This document shows positions 44,882 through 58,722 of a DNA stretch of 64,000 nt, piece by piece. The translations under genes and the position numbers were made by a program. The notes under the pieces are model-generated. The model saw nothing but the letters and a program-made list of their open reading frames with translations. It did no database searches and was not told the DNA's origin. Location: the NCBI GenBank assembly GCA_009859145.1, contig VRVR01000001.1, forward strand, positions 248,001-312,000, written 5' to 3'. How positions within the stretch are numbered: position 1 is the stretch's first letter; the number at the start of each line of letters is the position of its first letter. Origin of the DNA: Andalucia godoyi. Its lineage: Eukaryota > Discoba > Jakobea > Jakobida > Andaluciidae.

Positions 44882-45430
44882 TCAAAAGATGATGGAGTAT
44901 TGAAAGACGACCTGTTGAAGATCGATTCCCTTGACAAATTCTTCAAACGAGATGCGACCAGCAGGATCAATATTTGCGTTTTCGGCGACTGCTTTTTCGG
45001 CAACACTCTTAATCTCGGTAGGATCGAGGTAGTTTCCCAAGCACAGCTGCAGGACCTTGATGAGGTCGTCTTTGGAGACAAGCCCATCGCCGTCTGCGTC
45101 GTACAGAGAGAACAAGAACCGGGTCTTTTCATCGGGCGGAGCGAGTGGAGCAAACACTTTGAGCATCAGAACAAACTCCGAAAAGGAAAGCAGTTGCGAA
45201 CCATATGGATCAAAAAGGTCCAGAATTCGGGGCAGAAACGGATTCGAGGAGAACACTTCCCAGTTGCAAAGATCGCCCACGGATATCACTCCGGATCCTG
45301 AGCTGTCGAGCGAGAGAAACACGCGAAAGAGACGCAGCACTTGGTCTTCGGAAAACGTCGTTTTCATCCGCAACTCTTCCACAATCTCTGCATCCAGCAC
45401 GCATTCTAACGACGATTGCCGCTGACCCAT
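44882..45430 (-). CDS. Calcineurin B-like EF-hand protein
   Basis: The 182-residue protein begins MGQRQSS, a possible N-myristoylation site (Gly2, Ser6). Four EF-hand units are seen: LSLDSSGSGVISVGDL, then a weak second (FDPYGSQLLSFSEF), YDADGDGLVSKDDL, a canonical loop, and NANIDPAGRISFEEFVKGI. Length and layout fit calcineurin B or the related CHP proteins; calcineurin B is the Ca2+-binding regulator of the phosphatase, CHP binds Na+/H+ exchangers. The second loop has lost acidic residues (DPYGSQ) and so may not bind Ca2+. It sits tail to tail with the p25-alpha gene. Confidence 0.85.
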   Translation of the reverse strand: MGQRQSSLECVLDAEIVEELRMKTTFSEDQVLRLFRVFLSLDSSGSGVISVGDLCNWEVFSSNPFLPRILDLFDPYGSQLLSFSEFVLMLKVFAPLAPPDEKTRFLFSLYDADGDGLVSKDDLIKVLQLCLGNYLDPTEIKSVAEKAVAENANIDPAGRISFEEFVKGIDLQQVVFQYSIIF

Positions 45431-45791
45431 TCTCTTCTGGCACTAACTCACTCGCTGGCTGGCAAGAACATGCATACGTAAGCGGATAAGCAAGGAATGA
45501 GGTCCCAGTTTTGGACGGGGATGTGATTTGATTCGGAATTGTTTCCAACAGCGCTGGGAAATCGAGAGAGGTGGTTGAGGGGGACGAGAGTGCTGTCATA
45601 TCGCATCATCCTTCATTTGCTCGCATCTCTGACATTCGCGGAGCGTGTTGTTTTTTTGTGTTCATGCCACCCGGGCACACTGAATTCGAGAAACGAGAGA
45701 ATTTTCGTCATACTAAATGTACATAATGATAATGATAAAGATAAAAGAACAAGAAGAATGGGGAAACGAGGAATGATGAAATTGCGGGAAA
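45431..45791. other. Intergenic, no gene seen
   Basis: About 360 bases between the calcineurin-B-like start and the end of the Mpv17-like gene, with aataatgataatgataaagataa at 45720-45745. No convincing coding frame. Confidence 0.45.
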
Positions 45792-46433
45792 CTACGTTTC
45801 GGGTTGTGGGACGGCAAGGCGGGAAGGAGACACGACTGTGGAAGGGTGGGTTTTGGCTCTTGATGCAAGGGTTGAGCACACATGGACGTTCCACCCGAGG
45901 CCGGCGAGACTGAGAACGGCGGGGCGGAATGGAAGGGGAATGAGAGCCAGGTTGACGGCGTGGACAGCGGGCCAGAAGAGTCCTCCGGTGAGCCAGAGGC
46001 CTGGTAGAGTGTTTTGGATGGCGCGGGAAATATCCTCAATCGGGCGACCCTGAAGCAAAAGCGGAACGCCAAGAACCACAGAAAGTCCAATCGGGGCAAA
46101 AATTGCCGAATTGAGCGCGACTTTGGCGGCGATTCGTGGGATACTCCGACCGGGAAGCACTCGCTCCATGGCTCCAAACCACACCACTCCAAGCGGACCC
46201 ATCAATCCTCCTGCCACCCCCATTCGGACATTCCGATTCCAATCAATCCCATCCACCCGACGTCTAATTTCCGACCACCACGCCGCATCCGTGTCCGTGC
46301 TCGCCAATGCCGACAATGGCGACATCTGCGACATCTGCGACAGCTGGGCAATCGCATCTCCAGCACTCATTAGCCCCGCGGAGACCGCCGCATTCACCAC
46401 AATCGGATACCTCTCAAACGCCAAACGCAACAT
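45792..46433 (-). CDS. Mpv17/PMP22-family membrane protein
   Basis: The 213-residue protein matches the Mpv17/PMP22/Sym1 family: FERYPIVVNAAVSAGLMSAG at the N-terminus, a stretch RNVRMGVAGGLMGPLGVVWF, and the C-terminal pattern LWLTGGLFWPAVHAVNLALI. Four hydrophobic segments are seen. Family members live in the inner mitochondrial or peroxisomal membrane and may form channels. Typical members are about 170-200 residues; here the tail after SRAK is Ser/Pro/Thr-rich. Upstream, minus-strand sequence about 46440-46470 is T-rich and ends ttcgcag, so a 5' exon in front of MLRLAFERYP is possible. Confidence 0.85.
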   Translation of the reverse strand: MLRLAFERYPIVVNAAVSAGLMSAGDAIAQLSQMSQMSPLSALASTDTDAAWWSEIRRRVDGIDWNRNVRMGVAGGLMGPLGVVWFGAMERVLPGRSIPRIAAKVALNSAIFAPIGLSVVLGVPLLLQGRPIEDISRAIQNTLPGLWLTGGLFWPAVHAVNLALIPLPFRPAVLSLAGLGWNVHVCSTLASRAKTHPSTVVSPSRLAVPQPET

Positions 46434-46725
46434 CCGATCAATCCAAGTAACTGCAGCACTGCGAACAAATTAACAAAAAAAAAATATTAAAAATCAAAAT
46501 CGACACGAATATGAATGAAGACGTTCGTTTGTTGGGATACGTTGCTTGCTCACGCAAAAAAAAGAAAAAGAAAGAAAGGAAAAAAGGCCCAAGCATTCAC
46601 CAAAAAAGGAGAAGGAAAGCGAGAGAAAAAGAGAAATGTCCGAACTTGAGGAATGCGTCAACGTTTGATTCTTGTTGTAGATGCCTCCCTCAAACCTTTC
46701 TTCCTTTTGTTTAATTTATTGATAT
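46434..46725. other. Short intergenic, A/G-rich
   Basis: Contains aaaaaaaaagaaaaagaaagaaagg runs at 46556-46590. No gene; the minus-strand copy of this region may hold the 5' end of the Mpv17-like gene. Confidence 0.4.
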
Positions 46726-49859
<3,134 letters not shown>

Positions 49860-52421
49860 TTAAAGTTTGAGCAAATCAGGGTGAATGGTGACAAATTTCC
49901 GAGAGAGGCCACGGGGACGAAGCAGATCGGATCCCGAAGTAAGCCACTTTTGAACAGCAGTGCTCATGACAGCCTTTTCTGCAGCTTCGATCGCCCGTTC
50001 ACGTTTGCTGAGCTTCTTCTTGCTGGTAACTTGCTCGCCATCTTCATCAACTCCGTCCAGCTCTGCAGCATCTTCCCGTAAACCGGTTTCCATACGAGTA
50101 GCAATGCGATCTTCGCGAGCGTGCTTCCATTCTTGGAATCCCTTCTTCTCCAGCATCTTTGCCAGACGCATGACTTCCCGCAGATATCCAGTCTGATCGC
50201 GGCTGGTAAACAAAGATTCGCGGCTCTTTTTCTGCACCTTTGACCTCCATGAATCGCCAAAAATTTGCTCGACATGCGCGATGAATGCGCGATGCTCCTG
50301 CGGAGCGATAAACGAATAAACTTGGCCAACGGTTTGCGACGAGATGCGCCCACAACGACCTGACCGATGAATAAACGAATCGACATTGTGCGGAACATGA
50401 AAGTGCACAACAACATCGACAACAGGAATGTCAAGCCCACGAGCCGCAACATCCGTGGCGACGAGAATACGTGCTGGAATGGCAGCCTTCGAGGTAGGAA
50501 GAGCCTGTGCCTTGGAGAATCGCTCGAGATATGTCAAACGCTGACGTTGCTGCATCTTGGAGTGGATGACACCCACACTTTCAAATATGTTGAGAGACTG
50601 CAGCACACGGAATACACGCTTAGCGGAATCAATTGCATTCACAAAGACCAGCATCGTAACACGGCTCTTGAACTGCGTCAAGAATTGCACAAGCGTCGCA
50701 TCTTTTTCCTCCGGAATGCACTCGATGTAGTGATGCGTCATCTTTTCCGAAAGGGTTCGGTGCAATTGGTCCGCGGGCGGTGAAGACGAAGACGATGACG
50801 ATGCCGTTGTTGTCCCTCCCCCTCCACCTCCAGAAGGATGATTTCCGGGCAGAAACGTGACGTCAATGGTCTTCCAAAACTGTCGACGGGAGAAGTCTGT
50901 CCCAAGAATCTCTCCAAAGACTTCCCAAATAGACTTGTCTTGGTGATCTCTCCCCCTTTCCTTGCGATGGTACTTGTTTTCCTTCATGGCGGCAACTGCA
51001 AGGGTCGCCGAAAAAAGATAGATGGAACGCTTGCGCCCACGTTCTGGCTGGTGGCTTGCCAGATACTCCCAGATATTCTTGAGTTCGGGATACTTCCCAG
51101 TCGTCAGCATCTGGTCTGCTTCGTCAAAGACAACTCCTTCCAATTCGGAAACATCGCAGATATGTCGAACGGCAATATCGTCGCCGTTCAGAGACTTTTC
51201 AAAGCTTGAAAACACACTTTGGTCAGTAGCGTTCGCGCTGCTGGAGGGAGCAGCAGGAGCCACCAGAGGAATGGAATGGAACTGCGACATGAAATCCCAC
51301 AATCGACCGGGAGTAGTCACAAGAATTTCTGGCCTTCTCGATAAGAGTCGTTCTTGCTTGGCCTTTGAAATACCCCCAACAAGCGAAACGCATTGTATGG
51401 GAGTAAATTCCAGAAGCGCATTCACGTGTGCACTGATTTGGATTGCAAGCTCGCGTGTTGGAGCCACCATAATGGCGCGCAGCTTCCGAACCCTGTCTGC
51501 GGACCAGCTTGCAAGAATCTTTTGTACAATGGGAATTGCAAACGCAAGCGTCTTTCCAGATCCAGTCTGTGCAACACCGCAAATTCCAGGCTGTGGAGAA
51601 AACAACGCCACCGGTAACACCGCTGACTGAATACGCGTGGGAGACTCGAACTTCAGCTTGTGCAGAGCCGCAAGAATGCGCGGATCGAGAGCAAACGGCA
51701 GCCAGTTCGGTAGCGCGTGTGCAAGCTTTTCCACAGGCATTGGCAGGTCCAGGTGCTTCTTCACATACAAGTAATCTGGATCCAATTTTCTTGGCTTCTT
51801 TTTTGCAGACGAGTCTGCTTCATCTGCTGCTGCTTCTGGCGGCTTGATTTCCTCAAATGAAACCAGAGATGCGAGTCCGTTGGACAACCGCTTTAGCATT
51901 CCAGACGAAACAAAATTCTTCCACTCGGACTCCGTTTGCTGCGTCGATTCTGCAAGCCGCAGCGATTGCTCAAATTCATCATCGTTCATCTCGACAAAGT
52001 CTCCGTGTTCAAATTCAAGTTGCGCAAGTCGATCTTGTTTGGAAAGTTTCTTTCTTGACTTTTTGTCTTGTCCATCTTCACCTTCATCTTCATCTTCATT
52101 TCCACCTTCCTCTTCCTCAAACTCCTCGCCGTCATCAACCGCACCCAAGTCCTCATCGATTCGCTCATCTCCTTCCAAAAGACCAAGTTCCTCATCCTCC
52201 ATCAATGCAAGATCATCTTCGTTGAAATCGCCATAATCGGCCATTTCATCGTTCAAATCCACAATTCCGTCTTCATCTTCCAATTCCACTCGCTTCAACT
52301 GTGTCCTTGCTTTCTTCGCCTTGTTCAACACTGGAGCGTCCTTTCTTGCCCTCTTTCCCAGAAGTACTCGCAAATTCACCATTTGTCTTACTTGCTGTCT
52401 TACAACGGAATACTGTGACAC
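49860..52421 (-). CDS. DEAD-box RNA helicase (DDX24/Mak5-like)
   Basis: The 853-residue protein has an acidic N-terminal third (ELEDEDGIVDLNDEMADYGD, EEFEEEEGGNEDEDEG), then a helicase core: Q motif near ESPTRIQSAVLPVALF, motif I GVAQTGSGKTLAFAIP (about residue 285), Ia APTRELAIQI, II VVFDEADQM (DEAD, about 437), III LFSATL, and VI HRSGRCGRISSQ (about 688). An insert between motifs II/III and IV (PGNHPSGGGGGGTTTASSSS) and the C-terminal layout (EKAVMSTAVQKWLTSG) fit the Mak5/DDX24 class, nucleolar helicases for 60S ribosome assembly. I am sure of the superfamily, fairly sure of the subfamily. Confidence 0.88.
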   Translation of the reverse strand: MSQYSVVRQQVRQMVNLRVLLGKRARKDAPVLNKAKKARTQLKRVELEDEDGIVDLNDEMADYGDFNEDDLALMEDEELGLLEGDERIDEDLGAVDDGEEFEEEEGGNEDEDEGEDGQDKKSRKKLSKQDRLAQLEFEHGDFVEMNDDEFEQSLRLAESTQQTESEWKNFVSSGMLKRLSNGLASLVSFEEIKPPEAAADEADSSAKKKPRKLDPDYLYVKKHLDLPMPVEKLAHALPNWLPFALDPRILAALHKLKFESPTRIQSAVLPVALFSPQPGICGVAQTGSGKTLAFAIPIVQKILASWSADRVRKLRAIMVAPTRELAIQISAHVNALLEFTPIQCVSLVGGISKAKQERLLSRRPEILVTTPGRLWDFMSQFHSIPLVAPAAPSSSANATDQSVFSSFEKSLNGDDIAVRHICDVSELEGVVFDEADQMLTTGKYPELKNIWEYLASHQPERGRKRSIYLFSATLAVAAMKENKYHRKERGRDHQDKSIWEVFGEILGTDFSRRQFWKTIDVTFLPGNHPSGGGGGGTTTASSSSSSSPPADQLHRTLSEKMTHHYIECIPEEKDATLVQFLTQFKSRVTMLVFVNAIDSAKRVFRVLQSLNIFESVGVIHSKMQQRQRLTYLERFSKAQALPTSKAAIPARILVATDVAARGLDIPVVDVVVHFHVPHNVDSFIHRSGRCGRISSQTVGQVYSFIAPQEHRAFIAHVEQIFGDSWRSKVQKKSRESLFTSRDQTGYLREVMRLAKMLEKKGFQEWKHAREDRIATRMETGLREDAAELDGVDEDGEQVTSKKKLSKRERAIEAAEKAVMSTAVQKWLTSGSDLLRPRGLSRKFVTIHPDLLKL

Positions 52422-52945
52422 TGCTCTTTTTTCCTTCTATAATTACTACTCTTTATCCTCGCCTCCTTTCTTTTCTTTTTCTTTTTCTTTTTCTTTTTCT
52501 TTTTCTTTTCTTTTTTTTTTCTTTGTCTCATACACGCTGTGATTCTCCAAAGAGTCCAGACCGGGAGGAGAAGAAGAAACAGAACAGATAGAAAAACGAC
52601 ATGACGAATGAATGACTGAACACAAGTTATGGACAAGCGCGAAATAGGTCATGCATCAATTGACGCAAAATGGCTGTTTTTCCCGCCCACATCTTTCCTT
52701 TCCTTCCAAAAGATCCAAACAAAACGAAACAGAAACCAACTCATTTAACAATAATAAAAATTACTTTTAAAATAATAATAAAGAAGAACAGGCTTCTTTT
52801 TTTATTCATTCTTGTTCGACAGTTCAGTATTGTGATTCGGTAACGAGTATATATATACGCGCGCGCGCACACACACACATATATATACATACATACATAC
52901 ACATTCACATTCACATTCACCAAAAAGAAGAGTAACGATTCGAAA
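52422..52945. repeat. Intergenic with T/C microsatellite, TA/CG/AC/TACA repeats
   Basis: At 52463-52530 a (ctttttt)-like tract of about ten units lies next to the 5' end of the helicase gene. At 52846-52920 come tatata, cgcgcgcg, acacacac, (catacata) and (cattca) units just before the start at 52946. No gene is seen between. Confidence 0.9.
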
Positions 52946-54181
52946 ATGCACAGAAGGACAGTCTTGTCTGAGCTGCAACGGCCAAGGCACCGCGAGACGA
53001 CCAGTCGCTCGTTTTCATTTGGAAAGACTCCACGACCGATCACGTCTGAAGTGATCGCTGATTTTGCAGAGCCGGCTCGAGACCCATCTCCGACTGCCGC
53101 GGATGTTCGTCTTGCCAAACGATCGCGAACCACTGCTTTTTCCACTGAGCTTACTGCTGCGAAAACTGCAACCGTCCCCATCGTGGTTGCTTCCAAACCA
53201 ACTCCAAATTCTGCAAAGCAGGTAAAACCCGCAACTGCAAAGCCGGCATCCGTTGCTGCTCCTGCTCCGGTTCCCAAGAAGAAAGGCAAGGCACGCCTGC
53301 ATGCTTCTTCTTCAACAGCGTCGTCCAGCAAGTCGAATCCGAAAAGCACGCTCGCGGAAACTCCGAGACCACCGATCCTGAAAAGAGATGCCAAGAAGCC
53401 GATGCCGATGCCGATGCCGAAGTCAAAATCGCAGTCGAAACAGAAAACTCGAAAACGGTCCAAAGCATTGGACGATGAGGAAGAGGAGGAGGTTATGGTG
53501 GTCGACAGTCGAAAGGAAGGGGAAGAAGAGAGTGGGAATGATGCTGAGTACGTGCCGGAAGCAAAGGGAAAGGCTTCTGCTTTGAAAGGATCGGGCAAAC
53601 GAAAAGGAAGAAAGATCCCTGTGTTGGATGAACCGGATGTTGTGATTGAGGATGCAACGCTGTCCAGGACTGCCGATTTGATCGTGGAAGCGTTGTCGGA
53701 TCTTGCAGAGAGCACCAAGGCGGCGTATCCCAACGAGGAAGACATGCTGGATGCGTTTGTGGATCGCTTCAGAAGATCGATCGAGGCGTCGTTGTTCAAG
53801 GCCCATGAAAGACTTGTTTTGGAACAGACGGCACAGCGAGTCAGAAAGCAGCTCATCACAGCCCGGGGAGAACTGCTGGCTCTCGAAAGGCGGCGAGGGG
53901 AGCTGCAGCAACGGCTGAAGGAACTACAAGCTTTTGACAAGCAGAGGGTGGAGAAAGATGCAAAAAAGGCACAGGTGGACGAATTTCTTGGAAAGTGGCA
54001 GTCGTTCGTTACGGGTCTTCGCCAGCAGGCCGCTTCAGACCCGGATGTTTCTTCAGGACATGAGGTTGCTCTGGCGTCCAATTTGGAAGGCATCATCCAT
54101 GAAATCCAAGCTGTTGTCGATGCTGGCCGACACACGCTTCCAAGACTCGTGCATGATCTCGAAAATCTCGTATCCAAGTGA
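52946..54181 (+). CDS. Hypothetical nuclear-like coiled-coil protein
   Basis: The 411-residue product has a basic, disordered N-terminal half (AKRSRTTAFSTELTAAKT, KPMPMPMPKSKSQSKQKTRK), an acidic patch (DDEEEEEVMVV), then an ordered C-terminal helical part (TLSRTADLIVEALSDLAEST, FVDRFRRSIEASLFKAHERL, and a coiled coil LLALERRRGELQQRLKELQA). A basic tail with a helical end is seen in kinetochore or chromatin proteins, but no family is recognised. A long antisense ORF on the same bases is a shadow. Confidence 0.65.
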   Translation: MHRRTVLSELQRPRHRETTSRSFSFGKTPRPITSEVIADFAEPARDPSPTAADVRLAKRSRTTAFSTELTAAKTATVPIVVASKPTPNSAKQVKPATAKPASVAAPAPVPKKKGKARLHASSSTASSSKSNPKSTLAETPRPPILKRDAKKPMPMPMPKSKSQSKQKTRKRSKALDDEEEEEVMVVDSRKEGEEESGNDAEYVPEAKGKASALKGSGKRKGRKIPVLDEPDVVIEDATLSRTADLIVEALSDLAESTKAAYPNEEDMLDAFVDRFRRSIEASLFKAHERLVLEQTAQRVRKQLITARGELLALERRRGELQQRLKELQAFDKQRVEKDAKKAQVDEFLGKWQSFVTGLRQQAASDPDVSSGHEVALASNLEGIIHEIQAVVDAGRHTLPRLVHDLENLVSK

Positions 54182-54389
54182 CCTGCCAGCTTGTCCGATT
54201 ATATTTTATTCTTTATTCTTTATTCTTTATTCTTTTATTCTTTCTCCTCCTTGTATTATTATGATGATGAATGATGTTTCCCATCACACACTATTCATGT
54301 ACTCCGCAGCCGATTTTTTGACATCAACTATTATTATGATAATAATAATAATACATAAATAATACATAATAAAAAAATAACTGGTTTTA
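54182..54389. repeat. Convergent 3' region with ttattcttt repeats
   Basis: Five (attctttatt)-like units at 54205-54245 and (ata)n at 54340-54370. It holds the 3' ends of two converging genes. Confidence 0.75.
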
Positions 54390-56240
54390 TTATGAAACGC
54401 GGACAGCGGTTCGTTCGAGATGTCTTTGAACTTCAGGAACGACAATGGAAGCCATGAGATCGGCAACCATGAATGCGTCATCCTCTGTGTCCTCGACGCT
54501 CTCGATGAACGGCTCGATGCAAATTTCCTTTGCGGTGACTTCTTCTTCCGCCATGCGGTGAGACATGGTCGACACCGCATGTCCCATCCATCCATGAACA
54601 GCGGTCGCCGAGATTTCCCGAAGCAGGCGCTCGACTTGGTGCCATTGTGCTTCTTCGCGCTGACGAAGTTCGTCTTCCCGGTGGCGAACAAGGGTTTCTT
54701 CCGCCTCCCTTCTGTATCTTTCCTCCTTTGCTCTGCGCTCCAGCGCTTCGATGCGCGACATTTCATGCTGGCGAAGAGCTTCCTTTTCGAGATAATCCGC
54801 AACATCATTTCCAACGATGAGACCAGACATCTGGTCCAGTGCAACACAGACTGCATCGTCGATATGATCGGCCTTTTCGCGTTCGGGATCGACACGCTCC
54901 GCCGCCTTGGCTTCCTCAACTTGCACAAGCTCTTCAATGAGATCGAGGCGGCGCTCTTTGCCTTCGTAGTAAATGGTTTGAGCTGCACGGCCGCGGATAA
55001 GCCTCTGAAGTAGGATAATGCACAGCTCCGCCTCATCGCTATCCTGGGCAGCGGTGGTCGATCCTTGTGCGGACTGCGTAGGCGGATCCAAGCTCGGAGT
55101 GGAGGGTCTGTTGACACGAGGAGTAGCCTTGTATCGTGCCAGTACTTCTTCAATCTCTGGTTTGTCGGGATCCGGAAGCGAGATGAACCGCGTCTTCTCA
55201 AGGTCAATTGTCAGTGCTTCGCTGAGGATGTTCGGCATCTTCTGAGACATTGTGGATCGCGGCGCCATGGGAGGAGGTTTTGCGGATGCCGCCGCGCCGG
55301 AGGCATCGAGTATGGCCGAGTCGCCGTCCGACGTGGCTGTTCCCATCAACTGTTGCGTCTGCATTGTATTTGCAAGCACCTGTGGCTCCTTCTGCGAACG
55401 ATCGTACGCAGTCGAGGACAGCGTCTTGGCCAGATCGATTTTCTTCTGGACGTAGTCGAGATGCTCTTCCTCTTGGATGTCCTTTCTCTTGCGCTTCTGC
55501 TCACGTTGTTTGGCCCATTTTTCCTTGTCTTGCCGCAGGTTGTCCATCGTTGCCGGTTTTGCAAGGCCCGACTGCTCTGCAGACGCCGGCATCGTCCGAC
55601 CAAGCGCTTGGTCGTCCAGATCCAAATTGCGCACAGGTCCTGTATAGACATCTGAAGTCGCAGTTGCCCATGCGTCAATTGCACGCCCGCGTGACTCCAC
55701 AGCATCTGTTGCATCCAAATCTCGCGATCTTCCAGCCTTTCGGAGTTCTCGGGCACGCAGGTACTCGATCTTCTCCAGCTGTTTGGACAGTCTTTTCTTG
55801 ATTGTGCCCTGAAGATTGTCGATTCGCTTCAGCGTTAGCAACTCTCGTTCGCGCTCCCGCTCTTCCAGTGCTGCCGTCATCATATCCAGCTTGTTCTGAA
55901 TACCGTCATCCAGCTCTTCTTCACGTTCCCTCGCCTCCGTAAGCTCCAACTGCCGCAGTCTCTTCAGATCTCCACTTTCCTCCACACTTCGTCGTCGTCG
56001 AATCCTGTCAATCAGCTGCACCGTGTCCTGATTCACGGGTAATGATCCATCGAGCACTCTCAGAGCCTGCATCGAAAGCACCTCTGGAACCCTTCCTCCC
56101 TCTTGGATTGTGTAATCCGCAGAAAACGGAAGTGTCTGCGCCTCTGATTCTCGATAATCCGACTGCGTTGCCATCTCTCGAATCAGCGGCTGCTCGTTCA
56201 CTGCCATCGAATGCCGCCCACGCGACCCCATTCCTCCTCG

Positions 56241-56279
<39 letters not shown>

Positions 56280-56699
56280 GCCAGGTCCACTTTGCATACT
56301 AAGGGGGACCGAGCTTTGTGCGTAAACCGCTGAAACGGCATCCGGGCGCATATACGGCATCAATGGTCTCTTGAAAAATCGATGCCGATCCGCTCCAGCG
56401 GGTACAAAATTCATGCTAGCATCGTTCATTCCACCACCAAGCATCTCCCGGATAGGAAGCGGCGCCGCAAGCCGAGTCGCATTATACGTGTTGCTGTTCA
56501 TCTGAGGACGCATTCCATATGCCGCATCCTGCGAAAACATGCTTCCATAATCCGCCACTCGGTGGGCCTGGGCCATGCTTTGTGTCTGTGCTCCACGACT
56601 CACATCCCGCATTGCGTCTCGCGCATGCGAAACAGTGTAAGACGTGTCATAAACCGCATCATTCGCTCGAGATGTATGAACAACAGTTCGCGAAGTCAT
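54390..56699 (-). CDS. CFAP91: Cilia- and flagella-associated protein 91 (CFAP91/MAATS1)
   Basis: The 769-residue protein matches CFAP91 (AAT-1/MAATS1): near the middle MATQSDYRESEAQTLPFSAD then PEVLSMQALRVLDG, where the family has the same R-E-S-x-A-Q-T pattern, then a charged helix that binds radial spoke partners (ELTEAREREEELDDGIQNKL). CFAP91 is part of the calmodulin- and spoke-associated complex of the axoneme, setting the base of spokes 2 and 3. A tandem (gacgca)n tract (56246-56280) gives a SASASAS run. It is a strong sign that the organism has motile cilia or flagella. The start is the first ATG (MTSRTVVHTSRAND). Confidence 0.88.
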
Positions 56700-57265
56700 G
56701 TCCCCCCTCTATTCCCCTCTCTTTCCTGTTTCTCCTCTTTTTCTCCCAGCAGCTAGCTATGCTATGTGCACAACAATATAGTCAAACGCAATAATACAGA
56801 ACTACTGATTATGGTGATGGTGATGATGTTGATAATTATTATAAACGACAGAAATAACGATGACGAAACGAGAATGAGAAAAACACCGCAAACGAAGAAC
56901 TAGGAAAGATGGAGGATTGAAAGCTCCCAAACTGAACGGTTAGGGATTCAAACGCCACTTTTCGACTACAGTAGGAAGACCATGGTTTGTCGCTCCTCCG
57001 CGCTCGATCCATGCAGGAAAGCATCGGACGTCCTAAAGGTCCTCGGCACAACTGGACAGCTGGATGGGACGGGGGATCAATGACAGAAGACCGGTTTTCC
57101 TATAGCCATGTCGTGGTGTTGCTGGGCGGTGAAGCGGTTCATTTTTTACATCGATATTGAACAGTGAAATGGTGTTACCAAGCAAACAACGCGGCTGACG
57201 CAAAAAATACAGCGAGTTTCGTCAGGAAGAACAACAACATGATAATCACTCCTGGTAATTACAAT
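56700..57265. other. Intergenic, 565 bases, no gene seen
   Basis: It has the 5' side of the CFAP91 gene and mixed sequence, with tggtgatggtgatgatgttgat at 56812-56835. No convincing open frame. Confidence 0.45.
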
Positions 57266-57619
57266 TTATTCGCGCTTGATAAGTCGGTGTTGCTGCTGGT
57301 GTTCAGCCGAAGTTCGAAGATGGTTAGCTTCCCAAGCTTTGAGGACTCTTTTTCGGACACAAATCCACAGCATAAAGATTGAGAACCAAACGAGTAAGAA
57401 AAGAAGACCTGTTATGACAAACGCGCCTTCCTCTCTTTTCCAAAATGACAGAATCGGAATGGAAGGAATGCGATCCGAATACGAACATTCCCCAGATCCA
57501 GAGGAGGATGCGCAAGAGGCGTCAAGGTGATGGTCGTGGTGGTGATGATGAAGCGCTGCATCCATCAGCTCGGCCACGTCCTCGGAATACAGGTCATCCG
57601 ACACGTGGCGTGCACACAT
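57266..57619 (-). CDS. Small membrane protein, hypothetical
   Basis: The 117-residue frame begins MCARHVSDDLYSEDVAELMD, then a His/Asp-rich patch (HHHHHDHHLD), one strong hydrophobic segment (about 70-90, AFVITGLLFLLVWFSIFMLW) and a basic tail (CVRKRVLKAWEANHL). Layout is that of a single-pass protein with positive residues after the membrane span. No family is known. The His patch is from a tg/ca-rich tract, so coding status is uncertain. Confidence 0.45.
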   Translation of the reverse strand: MCARHVSDDLYSEDVAELMDAALHHHHHDHHLDASCASSSGSGECSYSDRIPSIPILSFWKREEGAFVITGLLFLLVWFSIFMLWICVRKRVLKAWEANHLRTSAEHQQQHRLIKRE

Positions 57620-58722
57620 TCCTTCCCGTGTGCCCTCGAGGTTTTCCTCTTATGGTACTTATTGGTTTCTATAATATCTGTGGGGAGTTTCAACAAAAAC
57701 CGGCCATTTACCGTGCTACCCTCGAACCCAAAACCTCACCAGATACCTGTCGCTCCCGCAACTGTCTTTGTTCAGATTGGTTTTTTTCCCCGCCCTTTTT
57801 CCAAGCGCACTTTCGATTCGGCAACCGCACCAGTCCAACCAGTATTTGATGTTTTGGGAGATTGGCGAGTCCCTGCGCAACAACAAACAATGCAATCAAC
57901 TCTTCGTCTTTGGGAAGCAGTGCCTTCGCAACTGTTACAGTGGCTGGGACTCAGCGTACGTTTTATTACACTATTTATTTATTTTTTTTGGTAATACGCA
58001 TTTTCATCGTAACTCAAGAATGATGCAGAAAATAACGCGATAAGGGAAGGAGCGTGTGCGGAGGAGGTCGTATGAGACGGGAAGAATGGAGAGCTACATC
58101 CAAAGGGCAGCTGCTCTTTGAACAGGTCGGCTTTGTCTCTTCGAGAGTCCTGGGGAGCCGAAGCCGTGATTCTGTTCACTGCATTTCCCGCACGCGGCGC
58201 TGGAAGTCCCGCGACAAAAAGAAAAAACGCGGCACAGAACATCTGGCAATGCTGCATTGGGCCTCCACCTGCACACCTGTGCCGCGACAAAACGGAGACA
58301 AGTACACAACAATGATGTGCTGCTGCAAGCGGCTGCGTCGAACCGCGGGTAGGTAGTAATTCTTCCATATGATTAGGTCGACCCTCATTCAACAGTGGAG
58401 TCGACGACTGCCAACTCAGCCATGCTATCCGCAGACACCACAAACCGATTAAACACAAGAAGCTCGAGCTGGAGGGGCAGCATATTGGATTCTGGTTACG
58501 CGTGCGCTTGCATCAAAGATAATAGATCCCTGCGCGTGATGATCACGTTTCAGCGCATCGGCGCCATGAGCCATCAGTATGCGCGACGGTGCATCTACCT
58601 GAAGATCTCAACGCATGCATGCTAGGTGGTGCATTTCACCTTTCCCTCTGAGCTTTGGCGTGATATGCGTAAAACGCAGAATGGTTTTTTCTTTCTTTCT
58701 TTTCTTCTTCATTTTTGAGCCA
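57620..58722. other. Unassigned stretch with coding-like fragments
   Basis: A plus frame at about 57660-57955 reads like protein (PVFDVLGDWRVPAQQQTMQS, then LRLWEAVPSQLLQWLGLS) up to a gtacgttt that could be a 5' splice site, but no start or matching exon was found. Further on (58050-58650) both strands hold frames broken by stops (minus: DAPSRILMAHGADALKRDHH). No family was recognised. It may be an unrecognised spliced gene, an old mobile-element relic, or chance. Confidence 0.35.

Noticed and set aside
52741-54177. 478-codon minus-strand open frame opposite the gene at 52946
   Set aside because: It is rich in Ser/Cys/Arg and has no domain; the plus frame has normal composition and ordered helices. 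It is a shadow.
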